Shown here one piece after another: positions 50,574 to 64,000 of a stretch of 64,000 bases of DNA. The stretch comes from Tetrahymena elliotti 4EA. Lineage: Eukaryota; Ciliophora; Oligohymenophorea; Hymenostomatida; Tetrahymenidae. How positions within the stretch are numbered: the first letter of the stretch is position 1; every line of letters starts with the position of its first letter. A model generated the notes under the pieces. It was not told the origin of the DNA. It made no database searches and worked only from the letters and a program-made list of their open reading frames with translations. A program made the translations under genes and the position numbers. The DNA lies in contig JH720304.1 of assembly GCA_000231825.2 (NCBI GenBank), positions 1,567,068 through 1,631,067 of the forward strand, read 5' to 3'.

Positions 50574-53500
50574 TCATTTTCTTTATAGGTGCTCAGGAAT
50601 AGAATCATTAATTAAAAGTAGCTCGTATATTTTGATATTATCAAATCCTTTAAAATAGAAATATCCTCTGCAAGCTAGTATGAATAAAAATCTACTTTAT
50701 GTTTCATCTTCATATTTATGCTTTGCAATAAGAATATAATAAATGTAGAGTAGTCCATCAATTAATACATTGCTAAAAATAATACTTACTATCATTTCAG
50801 TGAAGAAGTATGAAAATTAGAAGTGGGTTTACAAATATTAATCATCTTTAACTTAATATAAAAACTTTAAAGAAAAGATTATTTATATTAAGGCTATAAT
50901 CAAGTAGAGAAGTTAAAAAATGGACTAGCTTATATAAATTTGATTTAAATTTACACTTTACAAAGATTTAGTTGATTTTGCAAATATTCCTGTCAAGCAC
51001 CCTAAGAAAAAGTATGATATTATATATCCTAAAATCAGGGAAATGAAAACTCTAGGATTAGAATAAGTCAGGTTAACTTAAGTAAGATTAATATCTTAAG
51101 TAGCAGTGAAGGGAATTAAGTAAACATTAATAGTTGCAGTGATAATGACTTAAGTACAAAAAAGTAAACACTTAGTGAACTATGAGGAGAAGATTCTTTA
51201 TTGCTATCGGAATAATGAAAAGAGTTAAATCATGTCATATTTAGTTATGTTAAGTTAAGAATCCAAAGCAAAATCAATAATTTTTATAAAACTAACTTTC
51301 AAATTAATCTACTGTTTAAGGAAATCAAGTAAGTAGTCTTCATCTAAAATATAGTTAGTAAATTTGTTTGTTGAATACTTTCTAATTAATTTAATGAAAG
51401 GATCATCTAATTAAATATCTTGTCTCTAATAGAGCTCTTAGATATCTACTCTTTTTTAATCTTTTTTTTTATTATTTTAAACAAAATTATCAATTTCAAC
51501 TTTTAATTTTTCAAGGTTTTCTTTAGTTTTTGAGCTTTCAAATATCATACTTTACTCAAAATCAATTTATTAATTTGATTGAGTATGATCTGTATTTTGA
51601 CATTCATGAGCAATGAAACCATAAATATAGGTTAGAAGTTATCTTCTTTTTAAAGTTGTTTTTTCATTTAAAGGGTTTTGAATATCTGAATTTTTTATAA
51701 TAATAATAAATTTCTTCATCTCTTTAAGATTCTCTAGACTTTAAGCTAGTACCTGCTTTTTTTACACAGATTAAACAAATTTGAATGCTAAACTGTTTTT
51801 AAGAGTTTCATTCTTTAAAAAATCAAATTTTTATGAAAAATAAGCTATTTCTTAAATAATATTTTTATCTTCCATTTCATTCTTTAATTTAAACAGATTT
51901 TATATTTTTGTTTATCTCTTAAAGTAAGTTTTTTTTTTATTCGCATCCTTCATAAACTTATTATTTTCCTTAATATTTTCCAGCAAATTCTTAGTCTATA
52001 AATAATTCTTCATTGATTTATCTAATTTATTTTAATTTAAAGTAAAATGGATAAATTTATTTTGAGAAATAAAAATAAATGAATTAATTACATCTTGGAT
52101 TTATTAGTTTTTGTTTTTCATTTTAAATAATATTTTAGTAATCTTCTTCAGGTTTTATTTCAAAAGTTGTAAATCTATATGATTTTTTTGTCTAAAGTAA
52201 TAATGGATTTTTATAAAAAGATTCACTTTCATAACTTTCTTAAGTTTATGAGGGTTCAATTTCCTCACTAGAGCTCGAGTTACCTTTTTAAGAACTCTTG
52301 GCTCTTAAATCAGGAACTTCTAGTATTGAATCTCTTTAATTTGGAGTAAATAAATTATAATTTTGATTAGAATTATTTTTAATTGCTAAGGGAGTTTATT
52401 TTGGTGTTTTTTGTGAGAATAAATCCAAATAATTGTTTTTATGCTGTTAATTTCTTATTTCTTTGTTAGCTAAAATGCCTTTTTGCTATTTTTGTTGTAA
52501 TAATATTTTTTTAGGAGCTTATTTATCTTTCAGTTTTTCTACATCCTAAATTTTTTACTCTTCCTCTTCTTCTAATTTACCAGTGTCATCTAAATTTATC
52601 AATTAAATTTTTAAATCATCTTATGTATATGTATTAGTGTCTTAATAGTTTTTATTTTCATTAAGTTTATCTAAAATTGATTCAAATTTTTTATCTGGCA
52701 AAGAGTCAAATCTTTTGTCAATGAGGAAATTACTATCTGCAATTAAATTTCCTTCTGTATTTAAATTACCCTCTGTGATCAAATTACCTTCAGTACATTT
52801 AGTATCAAAAAAACGATTATCATCAGAGCAGTCATCTTAAGTTAACATAAGCTATGATGAAGTTTAATTAAATCGCACATATGTCACCTAATTTCTGGAA
52901 AAAATAGATCGTTTTAAAGTTGTAGGTTGCTAGAAAGGAGATTTTGATGAGTCATGGATGAATGTACTCTGCGATTTAAAAAAAGATGGCTAAGAATCTC
53001 TGCGAAAATATTCAGAGTCTTATTCTTCTTAATTTTGCAATTTATGATCTTACTATGAATTTAGAAGGAAAGGAGTTTAATGAGTTAAATCATGCTCTTG
53101 ATCATTGCTTTTATTTTTTTCTAATATTTTAGGTGAAAAAATTGATTCTAGGATTAATGAATTCAAAGGCGGAGTTTAGGTTTAAATTTCATTTTCTCTC
53201 TCTTAGAATCTGATAACATGATTTGCTTAATCATCAACTTCGTCTTTATCTTTAAATTTATCTCTTCTTTCTCGATTTTTTCTTTTTACCTGAAATTTAA
53301 ATTTGGACATATCAAACTTTTTTTTTATAATTTTTGCTTTATCAAGCTTTTTTTTCTTGCCCTTAACCTTATTTTATTCACTCCTCAAAAGCTTATCTAT
53401 TTATTTCTAAACTTCTCTTATGCACTATAATTACAGTAAAGAAAGCTTGGTTGTTCTCACTTATAAGCAAGCTCTCAATGATATGTGTAAGATAATTATA

Positions 53501-56500
53501 AATATAATTAACAAATAAACAACAGCTTCTATTTCGTTAACTTCAAATTTATTGTCTCCAAAATTTTCTATATCTTATTCTTTCATTATAATAACTGAAT
53601 CTTAATTTAAAATGTCTAAATTATCACTGATGTATTCAGGATCTTCCCTTAAAAATACAATATTTCTTTACAAGAATTAATTGATATTGCCACTCTAAAT
53701 AATCTGTAGCTAACTCACTAAGGAAATCTATCTTTAAGCTTATTTAATAAAATATTTATTATCAATAATTCTATAAAAATAACATTTTACTTATATTTAC
53801 TGTAGGTAACTCAGTCAAAACAATTTTTTAACTTTATTATTGGAGTTTTTACTACCCTTCAATCATTGTTTTAACAAGTAATCCTAAATCAACATAATTT
53901 TATGTTTTTTCTTGTTATATTTTTTATGCTGTAAAATCAGTCAAGTGAGTACATGAACAAATGATATTTAATATTGTCTCTTTTATTAAAGTGCATCCAT
54001 CATTCTTTATTTAATCATGTTTATTAAAAAATTAAAAGAAATAATAATTTACTTTAAATGAATTTGTATTTTCATCATAGAAACTGCATCTTATTGAATT
54101 TGTATTCTCTGATACAGGTAAAGGTATTACTTTTGGAAGATTTATTATAATAGGCTACTTTGTATTTTTTACAGGAACCTCATTTCCATCCTATTTAATT
54201 TACAAAGATACAGTTTATGAAACTGCAAAAGGGGCATTTCTAGGATCTTTTTTCCATTACTGTGCCACTATAACTTACTTAGAACTACTTTCAACTACTT
54301 CAGCAGGAAATTATACAGTAAAACTACTCAAAGATAATGTAATATTTAATTTTGTTTGATTATCTTCCGAATTTTAAAGCATTCTTCTTGACGATGATGA
54401 GGTATTATTGTTAGTACGCTTAACTAAATATGGATAAGAAATATAATTGCTAGCATCTGAATAAGAAATTAACTTATCACCTATATTAAGCATAGAAGAT
54501 AATTTTTAGCTTATTATAAAGTTCAATTCTACTAGTTCTTAAGTATTAATTGATAGTTCTTAGATTTATTAAATAACAAATGAACAACTCCTTTATAAAA
54601 TCTAACCATCAACTTAATCAATTTAATGTTCTTTAAAATAATTTTAAGCTGCTTTTAAAAAACTCTGTATTGAGTTTTCGATCAGGGATAAGTTAGAAGT
54701 AAATATTGAAAAATAATTGGAAATATTTTCTACTATTTAAATTATGAGTAAATTTTCTAAAGATGACAATTAGTTAATAATTGTTATCATAGATTCATTA
54801 ATTAAATTGTATTCTTATTGACCCCATTCACAATTTTATCCAAAAAATCCTGAATAACACTAACATACTTACTTAAAAAGAGGATTATTTAAACAAACAC
54901 CATTTCCATAGCAATCAATTTTACTATCACATTACTGTAATTAAGTTGTATCTATACCAGATAAATATGCAACAGATCTCAGATTTACTTAGTTCTTGAA
55001 CTACTATTCCTTTTCAATATCTCTCTTGATTAAAATGTTCATAAAAAAAGAATAATTATAAATCAAGTTAGAAATAATAGATTTATCATCTGAGTTTTTA
55101 ATTTAATTAAATTAATGTTATGCTGTTTTTAGTTTATCTGATGGAATTAAAAAGGAAGTAATCTCTAAAAGAACATATTTATAAACGGTATCATAATTTT
55201 AATCATCATATACTTTCAACTCACAGATTAAACTTATGTCTTTTAATATTGGTTTAAAAGTTAAAGGGATTTGTACAGATCCATCTAAATATACATGCTT
55301 GTGTATTCTAAATAAATTATCTTTATAAAAATCATAGATTTTATTCTTATTATTGCTACTACTGTCTTATGATTCTAAATTTAGATTTTGTTCTACTCCA
55401 TAAATTTCGTAGAAGCTAAGATCATAGAATAGAGTTTAATCATAAAGCCAGTCTGATATTGAAAATACAAATCTTGATTAGGAATCTCCCTTTTTTTTGT
55501 CTGTTAAAAACTTGCCAACTTTAATAGATGAAGGAGTATTTAGCTATATTGTGTCTTGTATTTATATTTCTTCAGATAGTGAAATCGTTATTTAGAAAAT
55601 GTAATAGCTTGAAGCTTTTTAATAAAATAAAAATGATAAAAAAATAGTTTGCTGAATAAACTTACGTGAAAGAATTATGTAAGGTACTAATTAGAAAAGA
55701 TCAAAAGATTAAATAGAAACAAAATTATCTATGAAACTATTATCATTAGTCTTGATAATGTCCCACTGTATTTTGATAGGTTTATTATTAGAAAAAAGAT
55801 TCGCCTCTATTTAAGTGTCATGAACTAATGAAATAGTTTAATTTTATTATAAATTATAAATCCTAACACTATATTAAGGATTGTAGAAACATTAACCATC
55901 TACCTGGATAGGAAAGTCTTGAGGACATTTTTATAAGCATTATCCCTCAAAAAGCACCAATGAGCTTGTACAAGCTTTACAATTTTACTAGCATTACTAA
56001 CAAATTAAACTTTCTTATTCATTTGTAATATAGCCTACTATGCAAGAATCTCTACAAGCATTAATATCTTAATGCAAATAATACTTTTTTTAATAAAATT
56101 TGTTATTCAAGAAATAACATTTAGTAGAAAAATTACCAATTCAGTGCATTAATAACAATTATTGTCTGAAGGTCCAAAACATTTTTAGCATTTGTAGTTG
56201 CATGGCTAACAAATATTTTAGTCATCAGCATAAAATTTATTAGGACATGATTCAACACAATATTTTTCATTGAATAAAAATAATTTTCCACTGCATTATG
56301 AATGATAGCATGATTTGTTAACTAAATCTATAAATTTAGCGGTTTAAGGGCATACCTTAACACACTATTGAGTTGTGTAATCTTTAAAATCGTTGCATTC
56401 TTCAATAGGTAAACAATAAGCTTGATTTTAGTAAAGTAGATACTAATCATTAATGCATTTAGTACATATACTTGAATTATTTATAGGATCATATCTACAC

Positions 56501-59500
56501 TTAGAACATGTTTCACTGCATAAGCATTTGTCATCTAAAGCTCTCATTTCGGGTGGGCATTTCTACAAACAATACTTATTATCAATAAGATAGTATCCTA
56601 TTCAATTAAATATAATATTAACAAAAGCAGAATTTAAGAAATGCTTTACCTGCTTAACATTTTATACAAAGCTAGCTGTTAAAACATTATATGCAATATG
56701 GAAAACAACCTTCGCATGTATCATTATTAGTATCTAAGAATTTTGACTAACTACAACTTAAACAATTATTTTCAAAAGGTCCAAAACATTCCTAGCATTT
56801 CTATGAACATGACTCACAAATTCCATTTAAGCTATTGTAATATTATTTACTTGGACAGGAAATACAAGTTGAGTTTATTTAGTCAAATTTTACTCCTAAA
56901 CGACACTTTGAGCAATTAGAACTAGAAGGCCCAAAGCATTATGTGCATAGAGGATTACATGGTAAACATCTCTGTGAAAGAGGATCATTTTCTAAATAAA
57001 ATCCATTATAGCAGCTAGTACATCTATTAAATGATCCTGATACACAACTTGCACAGCTAGAATCACAAGGCAAGCATAAATACTATGAATAATCAGAATA
57101 AAATCCTGCTTTCTCGCATTTAATTTTACAAATATTATCTTCTAGGAAGTATCCTATTTTTTTAAGTAGATTGTAAGTAAAAAGCTATTCAAAATATGAA
57201 AATACCTAATGAGCATTTTGTACAAAAAGTTTTGGAATCACATGCAGAACAGTTATTAACGCAAGGTAAACATGTTTGATTGCTAAGATAGTACCCATCA
57301 TTACAATCTATGCATTAATTAATATTATTTAAACAATTTTTGCAATTAATATTACAGGGAATACATATTCCATTTTAATTTAAATACCTATCTGGACAAT
57401 CACTTAAACAAGAACCTTCAAATAATTAGTATCCATTTTCACATTAGGTACAGATGTTATCATTTTTGCAAATCTAGCAAAAATTTCCACAAGGTTAGCA
57501 AGTATTATCGGAATGCTTATAATTACCAAGGGCACACGTATCACAAGTTGATGAACTATCTATGCATTCTTAACAGGATATATGACAAGGCTAGCAAGAA
57601 TTTCCATTCTAATAAAAACCTTAACTACATTTTAATACACATTCATTTCTAATGAGCTTCTAAGTTAAGAATGGTTAATTACACAAAATACAATCTTAAT
57701 CTGTTGCTCCAGAACAAGTTAGGCATTTTACATCACATTAAAGACACTAGCTTCCTGATAAATAAAAACCATTGACACAATTAGTGCAAATATTTTAGTC
57801 AATGCAATTTAAGCATGGAGAAACACATCTTTAACAATTTAATTAATTGGTATTAAAATAAAAATTTGGAGGGCATTAACTTAAGCACATTCCATTGAAA
57901 TTTATTAAAGTTTAACATTTAAGGCAGTAGTTAGATGATGAACAAAAGTTACAATCATTCATTCCAACTCCATTACCTAACTAGCATGCTAAGCAAGTGT
58001 CTTAACCATTAAAAAAATATCCATCATTGCACTATTAGCATTATTAGTTTGTAGGACCTGTGCACTAAGAGCATGCAACATCACATTGTCTACAGTAGTT
58101 TAATGAAAAATCTTGATAGAAATCTATTTAAAATGAATTTATTAAATACCTTAAAAAAACTTTTAAAAACAATTTTCAAGAATTTTTAAGCATAAACAAG
58201 ATTAATTATAATTTTAAAAAATAAATATCTGGGCCTTAATTTTGAAAATAGTTAAAAATTGATAAATTATATTATGATAATAATGAAAATTGTTTAATAA
58301 TTATTTTATTTAAATAAAGAAAATTTGTTTGACTTTATTAATTTGAATTTTTACTTTTGGGACAAATCTTCCTACAGTTAGAGCTATAAAAAAAGAAAGA
58401 ATTTGCACACTAAATTGCGAGGATTTATTTTTATTAAAAATCATAATAACATTGTAAAGTGTTAGAAGGACATTAGTAGCAAACTCCAGAAAATAGATAA
58501 AAACCTTGTCTACAAGAAGTACAGCTTGTGGGTAAGGAGTTAGCACACTCAAGGCACTAAGAATCACACTATTTACAAGTTCTAGAAGAAATATCCATAA
58601 AATAACCAACATTATCAATGATTCGGCACTTCTAAATGCATATATTATTTTATAAAAAATAAGATTATCTACATTTTGAGCAAAATAAACCTAATTATCC
58701 ATAACAAATTTCACAATTATTCTAGCATATCAAACATTATGAATCTTATTTATAAAACCCATATGCACAAGTTAAACACTCTTACTTAGAAATGCATGTA
58801 ATACACTATTTAGGACAATTAATACACACTTATGTATTATTTGGTAGCTAACTAACATAATATTACATAGGACAATTTTAAATACATTAATTGTTAAATA
58901 ATACTTTTGGATAGTTGCATGATAAGCAATTGGTTTATTTAAAACCAAAGCAAGTAAAGCAAGATTCATCACAAGGATCACATTCGTAATTGTCATTTAA
59001 AAAATATCCATCGTTACATTTTGTGCAACCATTTTAGCTACTAAAACATGATATACAATTTTCTGAGCATTTAGAGCAAGTACTAATAATTTAAAGAGTT
59101 TGCTTGTCTAAGTACTAATCAAGAAAATAGCCTGGATATTCATCACATTAAATTGTGCAGATTTTTAAATTAGGTGTTGGTTAAAAGAGAACAGTATCTT
59201 GAGAGCACTAAATACAATCAAAATTTGTAGATTATATACAATTTGAGCACAATGCATTACATTAATTACACACTTTAGAAATATTATCATAATACATGCC
59301 TTCCACACACATTACGCAGTCATATTAAGTAGGTCCAGTACAAGATTGACAACTGAAATGACAGCTTAAACAAGTATTTGTTGCTTTATCTAAATAGTAA
59401 TTATTAGTAGGACAATCTGTCAAACATGATAACTTATCCTAAAGATATTTGTATCCACTTAAGCAATTAATACAGCTCCCGTTTAAATTACATTCTAAAC

Positions 59501-62500
59501 AAGGTTTTGGACAACGAATACAAAAAATTTATTTTGTTTAAGAATCTATTTACTATAAAGAAATCTTAGAAGGACATTACTAGACACAATAATCTAAAAA
59601 GGAAATATACTTCTAGGAGCAAGATTAACAAGAATAGAGATTTGAAGCAAAACAAGTTTTACATGGATATTAGCACCTAGTACACTATAAGCAAGAAAAT
59701 TGTGTTTAGCATAAAGATTAATCAATGATTCCGAACCCATAGCCATCCTGAGTGCATCTACATATACCTTTATCAGGATCTAATTCTGAATGAGCAGGGC
59801 ACTCTGTACAATCAGTTTCTAAAGGACCAGAGCACTTGTTACATGTAGGATGGCAAATAATAGTTGATACTTTGATATTTTTTATTGCAAATGTAATATT
59901 TTCAATAAAAGCTATAGAAAATTGATAATCTGAAATTTCTAAGCTGTAATTTTAAACAATAAATGAAAAACTAACTAAAAATTGATCATCACATTCTCTT
60001 AGCTATGTATTAAATGTCTATACAATTACTTATCCTGATTAACTACTAAGCTAAATTATGCAATTCATACAGTCAGTTGTAAAATATAGTTGGAAATATA
60101 TTTTTAAGGTTTAATGAGGAGATAAATTTGGAATTAAGAATGATGCTTACTATAAAAACAGTCCTATCATAAGATCTTTATTTTTTCCACATTAATATGT
60201 TTAATCTACACTTAATGTCTTTGATTTTACATATAAATCTATATTTTACTAAGTAAATTATTGGTTATAATTAAAAAGTAATTCTCCTTCATTAAATCCG
60301 CTTTGTATACATTGCTTACTAAAAGCATTTTACACAGTAGAAGGATTGGCAATTTAACAATTTTCATAGCATTTTCCTAGGTATAAATAGAAACCTAGAG
60401 CACAACTAATACATTATTCTTCACTAGGGCCTATACACTAAAAGCACAAATTATGGCAAGCCAAGCATTTTAGTTAATCTTTATCAAAATAAAATCCAGT
60501 ATCACATTATACACATTTTGTTCCATCAAAAAGATATCCTTATGAACATTTAACACATTCCCATAAGGAAGGCCCTGTACATGATTCACAAGCGATATTG
60601 CATTAGCTGCATGAAGCTTAATTTTTAATGAAATCGTATTTTTAATAAAAGCCTTCTTAGCATTGGCAATTTGCTTTTCCATCTAAGAATGCATTAGTAT
60701 GACAAGTAGAGCATGAAAATGTTTCTTAGTCATAACTTTCACAAAGGGGTTGTATTCTTTCTATTATTTAATTAATAAATTAAAACAGAACAAATAAAAT
60801 AATTTCCAAAAACAATTTGTTTTTAATTCTGTAAAAATTAAAAAATTTAATTTGAAAAAAAATGTAACTCAATAAATGTTTAAAAGATGTTTAAATCAGT
60901 TAAATAAAAAACTATCGTAATTCTTGATAATCTTTTGTCAAATAGCCATTTTTTATTGACAATATTATTTATTTTGTGAAAAATTTGTTTTATTTACATT
61001 TAAGGAGGATTGTTTTATTTTCTTATTTTGATATTTTAGGCTTTGTTCTTAACATAATATATGTGTATTATTTTTATAAAAACCGATTTTTTAGTCAATT
61101 AAAAGTTTAAAAATAAAGTGATCAAGCTATTATTTTAATAGACCTTGATTTTGTTTTAAAGAGTTGAAATTATTAGACTATTAAAAAATAATATAAATTT
61201 ACAGAACAATAGCTGAAAGCTTGAGATAGAAAGGCTATATTAGTTACTCCCTTTTGTAGTGCTTGCTAAGAATATAAAATTGATTTCACCGTGAGATTTG
61301 TTTTTTGTAATTTCTAGCTTTTTAACCGCCTTAGGAAAATCAGATAAGCTGCAAGTAAGTGAGTTACTCTGAATTGATTATTGTGAAATTTGAATATTAG
61401 ATTCGGAAATTAAAATTAAATCATCTTAGGAGAATTAACCTAACTATATGGAATCAATTTTAAATATTATTGAATTATGATAGCTTTCAAAGTTATTGAA
61501 TTCATACTCTAGGTGATAATACTATCCTTGCTCTATCTCAGGTAAATAAGATTTTCCAAAGCATGAGAATACTTTTTAGTAATTAAAAGACAAATTCCAG
61601 AAATCTAAATACTAAACAACTCTTCCATTTATAAAATTAGACATGATTAAATCTTATGTTTTAACACAAATTTAATTTGGTTTTGTTGTATCAACACTGT
61701 ATAATTAATTGCAAGCTTTCTAGCACTTACCATCTTAGACTACAAATCCAATTTAACATTTTAAGCAATATCCAGTAAAATCTTCACATTATAGACAATT
61801 ATCTAATTTACAAGGTAAGCACTAAAAGCAAGGAGGAGAAAAACAATTGGTAAAAGAAGAATATTGATTTTAGAGACATAAACATTAATTATTTATTCTA
61901 TTAGAATTTTCTAACGAGCATTCTATACAGTCACTTTAACTAGGACCGTTTAAGCAGGAAACACATGTATTATGACATTTTTATACACTAGCAATAACAT
62001 TTCTAACAGCAAATCCTTTTCCTAATGTTTAGATTGTAATATAAAAATTAGAATCAGTATTCAGTAATTCAAAGTACACTTGATAGATGCTTAATTAAGA
62101 ATCGTTTTTAGTACATTTATTTAAGGAAGGAGTAATTAACTTACTTTTAACTAAGCTTGCTTCAATTTCATTAATTAAAACTTTTAAATCACTAACAGTT
62201 TGAGAATTAAATAAAGTAACATAAAAATTGACTTCTTTTTTATAATGTGCAGGGAAACTTTCCCACTACATGTAAATTGAAGTTCCTATTTCTATTGTAG
62301 CTGACCCAAAAAAGCTATATCCTTAATAAGGGGAATCAATAAAACAAATGGTGTATTAACTTTACAATAATATTCTGGAGCTATCTATTAAGTAAAAGCC
62401 TTCACTATACAAAAAATAGTTCTGTTAAAATTTAGGAAGAATGCCATATTATTAAATATCATAATTTTAGATACAAATTTAATTAATTTTATCAGCCAAG

Positions 62501-64000
62501 TAACCAACAGAACAAATTGCCACACATTTTTTTAATACTGTATCATAATATTATTATGAACTACATGGCTGGCATTAACTATTTAAGTCTAAATAGTATC
62601 CTATTATACATATTTAACAAACATGCTAAGTGTTGCATTTGGCACAGTTTGAATCACACTAGTTACAAGCTTTTTAGCTCTAATCATCAAAAAGGAAATT
62701 ATTTTGTCCAAATTAATTATTTTTCCCTCCTAATTCTGAGCAGTTAATTGGGTTAATGCATATTCCTTAGAAGAAGTAATTTTAACTGCAATCTATCAGC
62801 AAATCTGCATCATAATTAAAAGTGTAAATATCTTTTAAGCTAAGGACATTTTAAAAATCTGGATTAGTTAAACCTAAATCACTATTTCCTTCAAAAATAA
62901 GCTAAAATTATTTCAAATTTTATAATTCTGGTGAGTAGATAACTTTTAAAGAGCTTACCAACCCTAAGAACGGAGAATAAAGTGATCCTTGAATATAGCA
63001 GCCCACACAAACAGATAATTAAGTAATTCTTGAATCTAGTTAATATTGAGATAGAATTTATATTTTTTATATTTAGTTTGAGTATACGTCTTAATAAATT
63101 GCATATGAGGATTTAGAATTCATTTAATAACCTAATCCAAAAATAATCCATCTATCTATTATCGAAAAGGGTAATTATTATTTCAATGTCTATACATCAT
63201 TTAAATAATCAAATATTTATTTCATTTCCAAAATTTTATCACTATTTAGATAGAGATTTAAAAAATTATACCATTCTCCTTCTACGCTGACAGTAATTAA
63301 TGGTATTTTTTTTAAAGCGCTACTCAAACTTGTTAACTTAAAATAACCTACAACTAGGAAATCTGATATTCCATTCTAATTTATTTCAAATTAAATATTA
63401 TTTTAGGAAGTATCAGCTGAAATAGATATAAATGATTCCTATTTAGAGGCTTGAATCAAATTTTTAATTTATGGTCTCGGTGATTTTGGGTTTATTTGTT
63501 CATTCTAATTGCAGACACCATTTGTATCAAAAGTGTAGTCTTATATACACACAAGACAATATGCTGTATCTAAAGATGAAGATACAAATAAGTTACAATT
63601 TTGCATAATAAGACTCTAATCTATCTGATCAATGTCACCAGGTTAGAATAAATGTGAATTCGTAAAAAAAATAAAATCTTAAATTGATAAACTTAAACTA
63701 TCAAGTGATTAATCGTTTTGGGTAGAGCCAATTTAAAAGTATTAACTTAAAATGAGTTGACTATTTATCAAAATATTTCCTAATAGCTAATCATCAACAT
63801 AATACTTAATTTAAGTTTTTTAAAGGTTATTACCCACTGCTAAAATTTAAAAAGTATGTCTAGAATTAGTTGGTCCAAATTTTATAGTTTCATCATTTAA
63901 TCCATCAATTTAGACATTTAAATACAAATTTGATTATTTTTATATCATACTGATAATTAAATTTTGGTTATCTGAGCTAAATAATTTGATTTAATCTTGA
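50574..64000 (-). CDS. Giant LamG/Cys-rich membrane protein with a GPS motif (5' end outside window)
   Basis: More than 4,000 residues in the window; the start lies beyond 64000. In protein order: (1) beta-rich, lectin/LamG-like text near 63000-64000 (NLYLNVQIDGLNDETIKFG, YYVDDQLLGNILI); (2) a very long Cys-rich, furin-like repeat array, about 55900-62750, with C-x2-C units such as CQQCNDGYFFNGQDTC; (3) a Ser/Thr-rich beta region; (4) a GPS motif (53933-54088); (5) one membrane segment (AVVYLLIIFIIILHISL); (6) a long basic then acidic Ser/Gln-rich cytosolic part with EGNLIT-type repeats; (7) at least four C-terminal membrane segments (ISLILGYIISYFFLGCL, LLYLIIALIQIIFSL) and TGA at 50574. Introns of 231 and 442 nt join Cys-rich exons in phase. 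The order recalls adhesion GPCRs and polycystin-1, but no 7TM or PLAT domain is claimed. A cell-surface role is inferred. Confidence 0.8.
52735..52800 (-). repeat. EGN-type tandem repeats in the giant protein
   Basis: Three or four units of about 18 bp encode TEGNLI, TEGNLN and TEGNLI, then ADSNFL, in the cytosolic part. Base sequence is also conserved (GAAGGTAATTTG, GAGGGTAATTTA, GAAGGAAATTTA). Confidence 0.75.
53933..54088 (-). other. GPS (GAIN-type autoproteolysis) motif coding segment
   Basis: The encoded text starts IRCSFYDENTNSF, then DGCTLIKETIL, then CSCTHLTDF. This gives the GPS pattern of four Cys, with the last pair as C-x-C, followed by H-L-T, where autocleavage occurs between Leu and Thr in known proteins. 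A short intron lies between F-K and N-D-G. The motif sits about 135 residues before a membrane segment. Confidence 0.75.
58124..58354 (-). other. 231-nt intron in the giant gene
   Basis: On the minus strand GTAAAAATTC...TTAAATAG. Its removal joins CPK to NFYQDFSLNYCRQC, keeping the Cys-repeat spacing. This shows the two Cys-rich blocks belong to one gene. Confidence 0.75.
60761..61202 (-). other. 442-nt intron in the giant gene
   Basis: On the minus strand GTAAATTTATATT...AAATAATAG. Splicing makes TTC-TAA-AGA (Phe-Gln-Arg) and joins a beta-rich exon to a Cys-repeat exon in phase. The intron itself happens to contain no TGA in the upstream frame. An alternative is that two genes meet here. 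Confidence 0.6.

Noticed and set aside
50590..51195. Plus-strand open frames over the 3' end of the giant gene
   Set aside because: They are open because TGA is rare. The minus strand carries a continuous multi-pass membrane protein frame that joins the upstream exons.
58310..58996. Minus-strand frames that look like small membrane proteins
   Set aside because: They are shifted frames inside the Cys-rich repeat exons of the giant gene; the Cys-repeat frame is clearly the coding one.
60761..61202. Treating this stretch as coding because it has no TGA in frame
   Set aside because: It is extremely A/T-rich, lacks the Cys pattern on both sides, and is bounded by good GT and AG sites in matching phase.
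1..64000. tRNA, rRNA, CRISPR, insertion sequence or transposase genes
   Set aside because: No G+C-rich cloverleaf-like block, repeat-spacer array or recognisable transposase motif was seen by eye on either strand.

Overview
The window looks like part of a ciliate macronuclear chromosome, most likely Tetrahymena or a close relative. It is very A+T-rich. Long conserved proteins can be read only if TAA and TAG encode glutamine and TGA is the sole stop. Genes are cut by many short GT...AG introns, mostly about 40-140 nt, and separated by A/T-rich spacers. Standard-code reading breaks every gene into fragments. All exon models here were made by eye; ends of genes and large domains are more reliable than individual splice sites.

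Left part (1-25 kb). A long minus-strand gene ends in an alpha/beta-hydrolase-like region (1358-5905). It is followed by a MYND zinc-finger gene (6378-8114), one member of a local paralogous pair (8160-10596, minus), a RING-finger gene (11352-12067), an RCE1-type CAAX protease (12559-13716, minus), an MLO-family membrane protein (14159-16789), a mitochondrial-type Mn superoxide dismutase (17232-18084), an acidic protein (18489-20041), a coiled-coil protein (20422-22343, minus) and an HAD-family hydrolase of the HDHD5/CECR5 type (23277-24714, minus).

Middle part (25-42 kb). It holds a DMAP1/SWC4 homologue (subunit of NuA4/SWR1-type chromatin complexes), the second paralogue of the local pair (28286-30360), a spacer with decayed-looking coding remnants, a ubiquitin-like/zinc-binding gene (32215-33079, minus), a possible small gene, and a 6.9-kb multi-pass PAS-domain gene (34870-41779, minus). 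The PAS gene's upstream spacer carries a diverged tandem duplication.

Right part (42-64 kb). A HEATR5/Laa1-like HEAT-repeat gene (42853-50029) ends in a polyglutamine tract. After a possible small gene comes a giant minus-strand gene from 50574 to beyond the window edge. Read from its missing 5' end it encodes a LamG-like extracellular region, a very long cysteine-rich furin-like repeat array, a GPS autoproteolysis motif ending in C-x-C-x-H-L-T, a membrane segment, a long cytosolic region and several C-terminal membrane segments. This adhesion-GPCR/polycystin-like layout on a giant ciliate surface protein is the most interesting item.

The genes form no evident single pathway. Membrane traffic and signalling are well represented (HEATR5, PAS, MLO, GPS giant protein, RCE1). 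No tRNA, rRNA, CRISPR or transposase was recognised.
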